NCBI GenBank assembly: GCA_020437105.1
Contig: JAGQWR010000171.1
Span: 1 to 39,997 of the forward strand
Direction of reading: 5' to 3'
DNA length: 39,997 bases
DNA from: Saprospiraceae bacterium
Lineage (GTDB): Bacteria > Bacteroidota > Bacteroidia > Chitinophagales > Saprospiraceae
Made by a program: the position numbers and the translations under genes. Shown one piece after another: positions 25,327-33,582 of the stretch. The first letter of the stretch is position 1. Each line of letters begins with the position of its first letter. Under the pieces are notes generated by a model. That model did not search any database. It was not told the origin of the DNA and saw nothing but the letters and a program-made list of their open reading frames with translations.

Positions 25327-26454
25327 TTATAATACTTTTTGTATTTCGCGCTCAATAGCCTCTACTCCACGCAGATTTACAGCAGCAATATTTCCATCCC
25401 GATCAATCAGGAAGGTACGCGGAATGCTGGACACGCCATATTGACGAGCCGGCGCACATTCCCATTTTTTCAGATCAGAAACATGGTATTCCCAAGGCAG
25501 ACCATCTTTTTCAATGGCTTGAACCCAGCGTTGTTTGGAACTTTCCATTTGCTGATCAATTTGCTCCTGCGAGTTGAAATTTGACTTGGTCCGGGTGTCC
25601 AGTCCGTCGAGCGAAACACTGAATACCGTAAAGCCCTGGTCTTTATACTTATTATATACCTGCACCACATTTGGGTTTTCCCGGCGGCAAGGGCCACACC
25701 AGCTTGCCCAAAAGTCAAGCAATACCACCTTGCCTTTCAGATCTGCAAGGGCATAAGTCTTACCATCTGGGCTTGGCAGGCTAATATTTGGAGCCTCCAT
25801 GCCTACACGAATAGGTTGTCCGGCTTGAGCTTGTGCATAGGCAGCTTCGGCCTGGTCAATAAATTCGGTATAAATAACAACATATTCCGATTCCGGATAG
25901 GTGGCGCGCATACGCTCCAGCGCTTTCTTGTGAACATTGAGGTAGGCACCATTATTGCCAAGTGCGCGGTAGGCTGTAGCCATCGCAACCATTGGATTTT
26001 CAGTTTCTTCCACAAAACCCATCAATTTGTCTGCACCCATCGTACGGTTTACTAAAGACCGCATGACATCCAGATAAGTACTCCAGGATTTAGAACCTGT
26101 TGATTCAAAGCCAAAGGTTGGCAGATTTTGTAAATCACCATTAACGGTAATCGCTTTTTCAGTACCGTCAAGTACCATATTTACCTTCTTGGCACCAATA
26201 CGCAGGCGGTAAATCCCAGGCTCCAATCCTTCCGGAAAGCTAAGGGAGAAAGCACCTGTAGCATCCGCATCAGCGCGTAAAATGGCCTCACTGGCCCGGT
26301 TAAGTTTGAATTTATCCAGGTTTACCTGCAAATTGGCAGCGCCGTTGAGGGTGCCACTGATTTCTAAGGTTTTGGATTGTGCACTTGTCGCGCCACACTG
26401 TGCCAGCAGGATCGCTCCAAAAGCAATTAAAATAAAAGGGAATAACTTTTTCAT
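25327..26454 (-). CDS. Thioredoxin-like (TlpA/ResA-type) lipoprotein with DUF4369-like N-domain
   Basis: A 375-residue envelope protein from the ATG at 26454. A TTG six bases earlier is also possible. The leader ends in LLAQC, a lipobox. Residues about 30-115 resemble DUF4369, the N-terminal domain usual in Bacteroidota thiol-disulfide proteins, and about 115-225 is a helical middle part. The C-terminal thioredoxin fold starts with the segment VGMEAPNISLPSPDGK and has the active site WCGPC in LLDFWASWCGPCR, plus the cis-Pro region SSIPRTFLIDRDG. It probably reduces disulfides of exported proteins or cytochromes. It is convergent with the kinase gene. Its upstream region has a candidate promoter at 26729-26760 and a long leader. 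Confidence 0.9.
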   Translation of the reverse strand: MKKLFPFILIAFGAILLAQCGATSAQSKTLEISGTLNGAANLQVNLDKFKLNRASEAILRADADATGAFSLSFPEGLEPGIYRLRIGAKKVNMVLDGTEKAITVNGDLQNLPTFGFESTGSKSWSTYLDVMRSLVNRTMGADKLMGFVEETENPMVAMATAYRALGNNGAYLNVHKKALERMRATYPESEYVVIYTEFIDQAEAAYAQAQAGQPIRVGMEAPNISLPSPDGKTYALADLKGKVVLLDFWASWCGPCRRENPNVVQVYNKYKDQGFTVFSVSLDGLDTRTKSNFNSQEQIDQQMESSKQRWVQAIEKDGLPWEYHVSDLKKWECAPARQYGVSSIPRTFLIDRDGNIAAVNLRGVEAIEREIQKVL

Positions 26455-26809
26455 GCCCAAAAGGATTTGAGTTTAAACAATTTTTTAGGACTCCTGCTTC
26501 TCAGCAATAACAGAATCTATTGTAGAGCTTCTAATCTCTGAGAAAGGAACATTCTAACGCAGCCGGAAGTTTGTTAATACTTCCAGACTCTTGGCTTTCG
26601 CCGAAAGGAAAACTACTTTGTCTATGTGATCGTCACCTCGGATTTTAAATCCGATCTGCCGGTCAGCACACTTTCTAACTGACAAACAAAGAAGCCGCCT
26701 CGTGAAACAGTAGCGCCGAATTAAGCTGCAAAGATAACATCCCTGATCAAACTGGCACAACTGGTTATAGAGTTTAAAATTTTCTTAAGAAATGAATGTC
26801 AGAAATGTG
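26455..26809 (-). other. Intergenic region with long, structured leader candidate
   Basis: No gene is supported. Read on the minus strand, a TATCTTTG box (26729-26736) is followed by about 270 bases before the thioredoxin-like start. The stretch is rich in short inverted repeats: GTGACGATCAC, CTTTCGGCGAAAG, GGAAGT...ACTTCC and TTCTCAG...CTGAGAA. One arm, TCGGATTTAAAATCCGA, equals a tRNA-Leu(UAA) anticodon stem-loop, but no T-arm or acceptor stem follows. It may be a structured 5' leader, a separate small RNA or a decayed gene. Confidence 0.35.
26729..26760 (-). promoter_or_regulatory. Candidate Bacteroidota promoter on the minus strand
   Basis: On the minus strand TTG (26760-26758) lies 21 bases before TATCTTTG (26736-26729), a perfect TAnnTTTG box at a normal distance, followed by CAGC. 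It would drive leftward transcription toward the thioredoxin-like gene with a 5' leader of about 270 bases. Confidence 0.5.
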
Positions 26810-27457
26810 CTACCGAACCAAATAATTTACCAGGAAAAACAGCACCAGATATATCCAGAGCGCATCCAGAAAATGCCAATAGATCGTCAATAGCCGAAGC
26901 TTTAGCCGTTTTTCAGGATCAGAGAAGTAAACGAGCACGCTGACAGGCTCTTTCATCCGCTTGCGGGCCACAAAAAGAAAAACGAGCAAAAAAGGTATGC
27001 CGGCAATCACGTGCGCAAAGTGGAGTCCGGAGATCACATACAGATAACCGGCAGAGTTGTCTGTATTGATAAAAATGTCTTGCCCGATGAGTTGATTCCA
27101 ACCTACATATTGCATCCCCATAAAAAAGAAAGACAGTAGAATGGTACTGGCCAAAGCCATTTGGTAATTCCGGGTATTATCTTCCTGATAGGATCGCTTT
27201 GCCCAGAGCATGGTGCCACTGGAGGCCACCAGGATCAGGGTGTTGAAATAGAAGATATTGGGTAGTTTAATCGGTGGCAAATCGCTTTGCACCCGGGAGT
27301 AAACGAAGGCAATGGTCATCGACAGAAAAAGCGTTGACAATCCAAAAAGTACCAAAGCCAACAATACATTGTGTGGATGAAACGAAAAATTCTCGTATTC
27401 ATTAAATTGTTGAGCGCTTCGATTGGGTGCTTTTGATTCCATATAGGAAGATAACAT
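26810..27457 (-). CDS. Cytochrome c oxidase subunit III family protein
   Basis: A 215-residue membrane protein with five predicted spans, matching the short five-helix form of haem-copper oxidase subunit III. Recognisable segments are FHPHNVLLALVLFGLSTLFL (start of the first span), NTLILVASSGTMLWAKR, YLYVISGLHFAHVIAGIPFL with the conserved His residues, and the closing YWHFLDALWIYLVLFF, which is the family hallmark. Subunit III supports proton uptake and stability of the terminal oxidase. No subunit I or II genes are present, so it is an orphan copy that may pair with an oxidase encoded elsewhere. It is divergent from the ABC-F gene. Confidence 0.92.
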   Translation of the reverse strand: MLSSYMESKAPNRSAQQFNEYENFSFHPHNVLLALVLFGLSTLFLSMTIAFVYSRVQSDLPPIKLPNIFYFNTLILVASSGTMLWAKRSYQEDNTRNYQMALASTILLSFFFMGMQYVGWNQLIGQDIFINTDNSAGYLYVISGLHFAHVIAGIPFLLVFLFVARKRMKEPVSVLVYFSDPEKRLKLRLLTIYWHFLDALWIYLVLFFLVNYLVR

Positions 27458-27525
27458 TAAATCGGATTATTGGTTTATCCGCGGAAGCGGAAAAGCATAA
27501 AAGCGGAAAAGCGGAAAATAATTCT

Positions 27526-27533
27526 TACTATTG
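27526..27533 (+). promoter_or_regulatory. Candidate -7 box for the ABC-F gene (TACTATTG)
   Basis: TACTATTG followed by CGCCC matches seven of eight positions of TAnnTTTG and lies 46 bases before the ABC-F start codon. Upstream is a short purine-rich GCGGAAAA tandem (about 27480-27519). Confidence 0.4.
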
Positions 27534-27579
27534 CGCCCTGAAAGCCAGCAGTTTGCATAAGCATTTTCAATAATTTCGG

Positions 27580-29202
27580 ATGATCACAGTTAGCGATTTA
27601 GCACTCCAATATGGGAAGCGCGTTTTATTCAAAGATGTTGACCTTAAATTCAATCACGGCAATTGTTATGCTGTTATTGGTGCCAACGGCGCAGGAAAGT
27701 CCACCTTTTTGAAAATTCTGTCCGGAGAAATCCAGGCCAATCGCGGGCATGTTAGTTTCGAACCCGGCAAACGGATGGCTGTACTGACCCAGGATCACTT
27801 TGCTTTTGAAGAGGAGCAGGTGCTTGATGTGGTTATCATGGGGCATAAGGAGATGTTCCAGATCATGCGGGAGAAGGATGCCATTTATATGAATCCGGAT
27901 GCTACAGAAGCAGAGGGCATGCGCGCCGCTGATCTGGAAAATCAGTTTGGCGAGATGGGTGGCTGGAATGCCGCTAATGATGCAGCAGAGCTGTTGAGCA
28001 ATATGGGCGTTCGGGAGGATATGCACTACCGAAAAATGTCTGAACTCAGTGGCCCCGAAAAGGTAAAAGTTCTCCTCGCCCAGGCACTCTTTGGCGATCC
28101 GGATATCCTGCTGCTTGATGAGCCTACTAATGACCTGGATGCCAACACGATTACCTGGCTGGCCGACTTCCTGGCAGATTTTAAGAATCTGGTTATTGTC
28201 GTTTCGCATGATCGTTACTTTCTGGATATGGTGTGTACGCACATCGTCGATATCGACTTTCAAAAGATCAACATCTATACCGGTAACTATACATTCTGGT
28301 ATGAGTCAACCAAGTTGAAAGCGGCCCAGATGGCCAATAAGAATAAAAAGACCGAGCAGAAACGCGCCGAAATGATGGAGTTTATCCAACGTTTCTCGGC
28401 AAATGCCTCTAAATCCCGCCAGGCGACTTCCCGTAAAAAGGCCCTGGAAAAACTGAATTTGGAGGAGATAAAACCTTCCAGCCGGAAATACCCCTTCATC
28501 AATTTTCAGCCTTCCCGGGCTCCGGGCGACCAAATCCTGAGCGTAAAGGAATTGAGCAAGCGGGATGAAAATGGCGAACTGCTCTTTAGCAATGTCACCT
28601 TTACCATCAACCAGGGTGAAAAGATTGCACTGCTGGGGCAGGGGAGTGCAGCTATTACAGCACTCTATGAAATCCTGGCCGGAGAAGCGGTTCCGGATAC
28701 CGGTGTGGTAGAATATGGACAGACGATCACAGCTACCTATGTGCCCAATGAAAATGATCGCTACTTCGCACTCGATAAGGATATTGACCTGATTGACTGG
28801 CTGCGCCAATATTCGGAAAATAAAGATGAGCAGTTTATACGAGGCTTCCTCGGTCGCATGTTGTTCTCCGGAGAGGAGGTAAACAAACTGTCTAAGGTCT
28901 TGTCGGGTGGCGAAAAAGTACGTTGTATGATGGCCCGCAGTATGCTGGTATATCCAAATTTTGTGCTGCTGGATGAGCCAACCAATCACCTGGATCTGGA
29001 GTCGATTACTTCCCTCAATGAAGCCATGAATAACTTCACGGGCAACATGATCTTCACGTCCCATGACCACCAATTAACCCAAACCGTGGCTAACCGGATC
29101 ATCGAAATCACCCCCAAAGGCATCATCGACAGCCTCCTCGATTTTGAAGAATACCTGGTGTCGGATAATATTATTCAGCAAAGAGAGAAACTGCTTGGGT
29201 AA
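27580..29202 (+). CDS. ABC-F family ATPase with degenerate second Walker A
   Basis: A 540-residue soluble protein with two ATP-binding cassettes and no membrane domain, the ABC-F layout of ribosome-associated factors. Cassette 1 has Walker A GANGAGKST (34-42), a signature changed to LSGPEKVKV (about 156-164), and Walker B LLLDEPTNDLD. Between the cassettes lies the charged linker (about 245-305) that enters the tRNA exit region in this family. Cassette 2 has an intact signature LSGGEKVRC (about 442-450) and Walker B LLDEPTNHLD. Its Walker A, however, reads GQGSAAIT (353-360), without Lys. It looks closest to the YbiT-like subgroup. I recall the same oddity in other Bacteroidota members, so it is probably a clade trait rather than decay. 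Confidence 0.9.
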   Translation: MITVSDLALQYGKRVLFKDVDLKFNHGNCYAVIGANGAGKSTFLKILSGEIQANRGHVSFEPGKRMAVLTQDHFAFEEEQVLDVVIMGHKEMFQIMREKDAIYMNPDATEAEGMRAADLENQFGEMGGWNAANDAAELLSNMGVREDMHYRKMSELSGPEKVKVLLAQALFGDPDILLLDEPTNDLDANTITWLADFLADFKNLVIVVSHDRYFLDMVCTHIVDIDFQKINIYTGNYTFWYESTKLKAAQMANKNKKTEQKRAEMMEFIQRFSANASKSRQATSRKKALEKLNLEEIKPSSRKYPFINFQPSRAPGDQILSVKELSKRDENGELLFSNVTFTINQGEKIALLGQGSAAITALYEILAGEAVPDTGVVEYGQTITATYVPNENDRYFALDKDIDLIDWLRQYSENKDEQFIRGFLGRMLFSGEEVNKLSKVLSGGEKVRCMMARSMLVYPNFVLLDEPTNHLDLESITSLNEAMNNFTGNMIFTSHDHQLTQTVANRIIEITPKGIIDSLLDFEEYLVSDNIIQQREKLLG

Positions 29203-29205
29203 TTT

Positions 29206-29345
29206 TGAAGTCTTAATTTTGAATTTTGAATGAGGTCACTGAATCACTAAAAAACTAACCCACTAACTCACAGGGCCACAGGGCCACAGGGCCACAGGAC
29301 CACAGAACAACAGAACAACAGAACACCTCCCGATGCAATCGGGCC
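29206..29345. repeat. Composite low-complexity element 2
   Basis: It is built of TTAATTTTGAATTTTGAATG, CTAACCCACTAACTCA, four tandem words of the type CAGGGCCA, three of CAGAACAA, and the palindrome CCCGATGCAATCGGG (29329-29343). It separates the convergent ABC-F and pseudoprotease genes and is the reverse-complement relative of the element at 34712-34855. Confidence 0.75.
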
Positions 29346-29347
29346 CA

Positions 29348-32300
29348 CTAACCCACCGGAAACTCCCTGTCTCGTAGATTGCGGAGAAAATATAAAATCT
29401 TTTCCTGATTAAGGTTCTTTAGTTTTTGGTATTCCGAATCAGAATGGATCATACGGGTTTCTTTATGCTCCAACTCATCAATGTCCTGTATGTATTTCTC
29501 CCATTCAGTAAATGTTCTTCCTTTTAAAAAGAAACTGAATTCCCGCATGGCCGGTTGTAATCTGGTTAGGTCATAAGATTCAACCAGATCAAACAGCTCT
29601 CCGAGTTTTTGCTGCATATCTGGCTCATCCGGAATTTGGGTATTTGCTCTTGGTTGATTGAGGAAGAGCGCATCGTCGATAATAGAAATGATGCGATTTT
29701 TAGTGTCATTTTTTTGGCCTGGGAATCGGTCATATTCAAGGCTCGCAAACTCCTCGTTGAATTTTTGAAGTTCTTCCTGTTTTCCGGGCGTGAAAAAGGA
29801 AATAAAATTAACCAGCAAGTTTACCACGGGGGTGATTTGGTCTGAAATAATCTGCTCCTTACTGAAATTTAAAACCTCGGTAAAGAGGGTTAATCGCTTG
29901 CTTGTCAGTTGAATATTTTCATCCAATTCGGGTTCTAGCTGTAAAAGGATTTCCAATAAATTCAGGCGCAGGCGTTGCTTGTTATACTGAAGGTATTCCT
30001 GATCATCTTCCCATTTTTGCATTTGAATCCGATCCCATTCCTTTTGGATTTTTTTAATCTCCGGTATTACCAGTTTATCTTCCTGTCTTTCGGCGAATAC
30101 ACTCAATGCATTGGCGGCTACGTCTATCGCTTCATTCTGAATAAGCTCAATTAATTGAAAGGCTCCCCCTTCGTCAGTTCCTGTTTTTAATAATTGACTG
30201 GCAAATCCCCAATACTTTTGGGCTTCTTCCGATTTACCGGATTTATCTAAGGTGTCTCCTAATTTTTGATAAAGAATGCCCCGGGTTTTAACCACATCCG
30301 GCATTTGGGAAGCCGGGTATTTGAAGACAGCTAATCCGGCGCGATAATGTCCTTCAGCACCCGTAAAATTGGCGCTTTCAAAGGAAATATCACCTAATTT
30401 TTCACGGGCAATTGCCAGCGCCATATCTATCCAGTCTTTATCCGGATTTTTGGACTCAAGACCTTCGAAATAAGCAATCTCTTTTTGGAAATATTCTTCG
30501 GCTTTATCAAACCGAACTAAACTAAAATAAAGCTCCCCGATCTTTTCAAAGTTTAGGCCGTATTGGCGTTGCCAGTAAACGTTTTCCGGTTCGTCTACTA
30601 AGGCTTCGGAATAATAAATTTCCAGTTCGAGGTATAATTCCAATGCTATTTTAGGATCCGATTTTTCAGCATCTTCTGCTTCCTGCTCTTTTTCCTTTAT
30701 TACGTCCGTTAACAGAGCCCCGGTTTTATTCTTTTCAATCTTATCAAGCAGGAGCATAAATGACTTAGATATCTCATTAATTTCTTTGGTGCCTAAATCA
30801 CTTTTTGGAACTTTTGAATTTGGGCTGTTTTTGATTTTTTGATAAAGGGAGAATAAAACTTTAACTTGGTTTTGTTGGCTATTCGTCAGACCGGATAAAT
30901 TAGTTAATATCTCAAATGCCATATCCAGATCACCGCGCTGGATATGCTCCCGGATGTCCTCAATTTTTTCAGATAGATTCGGCACCAGGCTTTTGATCTG
31001 TTCAAATTGTGCCTGAATATTGCTGTCCTCAGGTGCCAGTTTTCTGGCTTTCTCCAGCATTTCATAGGCACTGGTATAATCTCCGCTTTCGCGAAAAGCG
31101 CTACCTATATGGCTTAGGGCAAAAATGTTATCCGGATCAATCTCCAGGGTTTGTTGGAAATAGTTTATCGCCATCTCATAATTCTGCAGCGGGAGCATAT
31201 AGGTGTACCCCAACTCATTCAGCGCAAAGGTGTTTTTGGGATCTCGTTTCAGGCTGGATTCAAAATGTTGAATAGCAGCTTCTATCTGGCCTGACTCCCG
31301 CAACTGTATCCCGTATTCATTCAGGGTGAACGTATTATCCGGATCAATCTTTAAGGCCTGCTCCAAAATGGGCAGAGCCTGTTCAGGCCCATGCACCGGA
31401 CTCAAACGATATGCTCGTGCCAATTCATTCAGCGCTTCCAGACTTTCCGGTTCATTTTTTACCCGGGCTTCCAGTTTTTCTATGTTTGAATCTGGAGCTT
31501 CCTCTTTGTTTAACCCTTCATTTAGCCGCTCCAATACGCCCGGCCACCAGACACCGACTTTTTCATCATTACTTCCGCTCATCTCCCCAAAATGATAGCC
31601 GCCCAGTTTTCCATTGATCAGTAGCGGTAGCCCTGCCAGGGCATCCAGTTCTTCGCTTTTATAGTAGAGGGAGTACCGTTCTACATAAGCCTCAAAGTTG
31701 TAGCGTTTCAGGCTCGGATAACCCTGTTCGTCAAAATGTGGCTCAATGAGTTGCAAATCCCATTCGCCGCCAGGCATATCTTCAGGAGTTGCCGACCGGA
31801 GGGTATTAATCAGGTCAATTTGGGAATCTGATTCCATCGGATTAATCTCCAGCAGGAATGCCGCATTCAAATCCTCATCGCGAATGAGTTTGGTACCCTC
31901 GTAATTATACTTTTGCCATTTTCCGTTTTGGTAAAAGCGGATATATTCACCAGGTTCCCCCGTGAGGTAGTAATAACTCGTAATAAATTGGCCATTGTCA
32001 ATCAGCAGCCCATAGCCGGTAAACTTGTCCTCACTGCTATAAATCTCGCCGATATTAGCAAGTAAGCGTGCGTCTTCCGGCGAAAGCCTTGGGATAGCGC
32101 TCACCTGCAACATCTCCTTGGTCAGGGCCGGGTGCTCCGACAATTGCCACCAGCCATTTGGGAGCCAGGCCATAACCGGATTGTTTTTCAGGTACAACAA
32201 TTGGCCCAGCGTTTCGCTGCCAGCTTCATTGAAGGAGTTGTTGATAGAATGGTCGGTTGTGAGTTTATCATAAAAGGCCTCCATGAAGGGCATGAGGTCG

Positions 32301-33412
32301 GCAGTGGTAATGTTATGGTCAATGACCAACATATTACGCAGTTCCTGAGGCATACGCGGATTGAAGACCTTATTCATTTGCGTGGCCTGGTCGGAACGTA
32401 AATCTTCGAGCTGTGCTTTCGTGAGCACATCATCCAGTGTAATGAGCTCCAGGTTTGAATAACGATTAAAAATGCGAACCAAATTGCGCCAGTCGATCAG
32501 CTTACCATCGGCATTGAAGCCGGCAGAATAGCTTTGTACATTAGATTGTGTCTGCTGATCTTCCAGCGTGCTTGCATGACCGGAAAGGTGCAAAAAGGCA
32601 ATCCGGTCGCCAAAGCTTTCATCAGTCAGGATGTTTTCAACCTCCACCGGACGAAGATCATATTGGACCACAATCTGTATTAATCCTTTTTCTTCCAGCC
32701 TGCGGAAATACGGTACGATTCGACGATGCTCCTCATCGAAATCCAAAACCGTCATGTTTTGGGTTTGCTGAGGAGAGGTGATATAGGCAAAGAAAAAAAT
32801 GGGTATGGGCACCTGTTGAAGTTCCGGTGCCTGCAGGGTCACTTGGCCAATCTGCAATTCCCGATCCTGCATGCTGCCAAAGGATCGCTCTGCTTCCTGT
32901 CCCTTGCCGGCAACATTTTGGACTACCCCCCTGGCAAAACGCCGCAAATCGCGGAAGGCCTCAAAGCGATTCATCGGACCAGCCAGTTTTTCAAGCAGGT
33001 GACTCATACGCAATTGGCCAGAACGATCCTGATCATTTAGTTTTTCGCCCAGCGCCATGGCCATGCGTTCTGCCGCTTCTTCGGGCCGGATGTAAGCGAG
33101 TGCTCCCCATCGCAGGACTTCCGCAATGGTGCGATCCAGTTGTTGTTTTACATCCAGCTTTTCATTCGCGTAAAGCAGGGTGAAATCAGCAAGCTCTACT
33201 ATACGATCCGGACCAAAATTTGGGTCTTTCAGTAATTCTTCCAACAGGATTTCACGAACCTTGGCTTTAACTTCATAGGTTCGATTGCCGATGTTATTGC
33301 ACAAACCGGAAAGCAATAAATCTGAAACTGCTTCCCGGGCAATCTGGAGGTTTTGTCCTTGGCGGTTTTCCGAAAAATTCATCCAGATATTAAAGAGCAG
33401 ATCGGAGGTCAA
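29348..33412 (-). CDS. Conflict-system protein with inactive CHAT-like and inactive trypsin-like domains plus TPRs
   Basis: A 1354-residue protein from a TTG start. Coding sequence clearly continues about 45 codons further upstream (see findings). Residues 1-190 are a helical domain (AVSDLLLSGLCNNIG, RWGALAYIRPEEAAE) known to me from proteins next to MoxR/vWA genes. About 200-400 aligns with CHAT proteases: the His is kept (LHLSGHA, His279) but the place of the catalytic Cys (LNGCST) reads LDDVLT. About 450-612 aligns with the trypsin-like domain of the protease at 38074: TNYHVL becomes TSYYYL (Tyr481), the LDFAL Asp becomes Asn516, and SSGSP becomes LAGLP (Ala593). Many TPRs follow (about 655-800 and again 945-1090). 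It is probably a scaffold or substrate-recognition subunit. Confidence 0.85.
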   Translation of the reverse strand: MTSDLLFNIWMNFSENRQGQNLQIAREAVSDLLLSGLCNNIGNRTYEVKAKVREILLEELLKDPNFGPDRIVELADFTLLYANEKLDVKQQLDRTIAEVLRWGALAYIRPEEAAERMAMALGEKLNDQDRSGQLRMSHLLEKLAGPMNRFEAFRDLRRFARGVVQNVAGKGQEAERSFGSMQDRELQIGQVTLQAPELQQVPIPIFFFAYITSPQQTQNMTVLDFDEEHRRIVPYFRRLEEKGLIQIVVQYDLRPVEVENILTDESFGDRIAFLHLSGHASTLEDQQTQSNVQSYSAGFNADGKLIDWRNLVRIFNRYSNLELITLDDVLTKAQLEDLRSDQATQMNKVFNPRMPQELRNMLVIDHNITTADLMPFMEAFYDKLTTDHSINNSFNEAGSETLGQLLYLKNNPVMAWLPNGWWQLSEHPALTKEMLQVSAIPRLSPEDARLLANIGEIYSSEDKFTGYGLLIDNGQFITSYYYLTGEPGEYIRFYQNGKWQKYNYEGTKLIRDEDLNAAFLLEINPMESDSQIDLINTLRSATPEDMPGGEWDLQLIEPHFDEQGYPSLKRYNFEAYVERYSLYYKSEELDALAGLPLLINGKLGGYHFGEMSGSNDEKVGVWWPGVLERLNEGLNKEEAPDSNIEKLEARVKNEPESLEALNELARAYRLSPVHGPEQALPILEQALKIDPDNTFTLNEYGIQLRESGQIEAAIQHFESSLKRDPKNTFALNELGYTYMLPLQNYEMAINYFQQTLEIDPDNIFALSHIGSAFRESGDYTSAYEMLEKARKLAPEDSNIQAQFEQIKSLVPNLSEKIEDIREHIQRGDLDMAFEILTNLSGLTNSQQNQVKVLFSLYQKIKNSPNSKVPKSDLGTKEINEISKSFMLLLDKIEKNKTGALLTDVIKEKEQEAEDAEKSDPKIALELYLELEIYYSEALVDEPENVYWQRQYGLNFEKIGELYFSLVRFDKAEEYFQKEIAYFEGLESKNPDKDWIDMALAIAREKLGDISFESANFTGAEGHYRAGLAVFKYPASQMPDVVKTRGILYQKLGDTLDKSGKSEEAQKYWGFASQLLKTGTDEGGAFQLIELIQNEAIDVAANALSVFAERQEDKLVIPEIKKIQKEWDRIQMQKWEDDQEYLQYNKQRLRLNLLEILLQLEPELDENIQLTSKRLTLFTEVLNFSKEQIISDQITPVVNLLVNFISFFTPGKQEELQKFNEEFASLEYDRFPGQKNDTKNRIISIIDDALFLNQPRANTQIPDEPDMQQKLGELFDLVESYDLTRLQPAMREFSFFLKGRTFTEWEKYIQDIDELEHKETRMIHSDSEYQKLKNLNQEKILYFLRNLRDREFPVG

Positions 33413-33582
33413 AACAAGTGGAAATGCTGCATGGCAGGCAAATATCCGATAGGCTTTTCGGGCTGGTGTATCCAGAAAAGGCAGGTTTGTAAAGAGGGTG
33501 ATTTCCTCTTCTGCGAGTAAATTTTCTATGTGAGCCGTGTTACCTATTTGATCGTTTTTTTGAGTTTTTTAAAGTGATTATT

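Noticed and set aside
26600..26700. tRNA-Leu(UAA) gene
   Set aside because: Only the anticodon arm fits. There is no TTCRA T-loop and no acceptor stem pairing at the right distance.
26554..26760. 68-codon open frame on the minus strand upstream of the thioredoxin-like gene
   Set aside because: It begins upstream of the best promoter candidate and its text follows the hairpin-rich region, so I treat the stretch as non-coding.
31009..31617. Open frames on the plus strand within the pseudoprotease gene
   Set aside because: They are antisense to a TPR-coding stretch whose repeats keep the opposite frames open. The minus-strand reading has clear domains.
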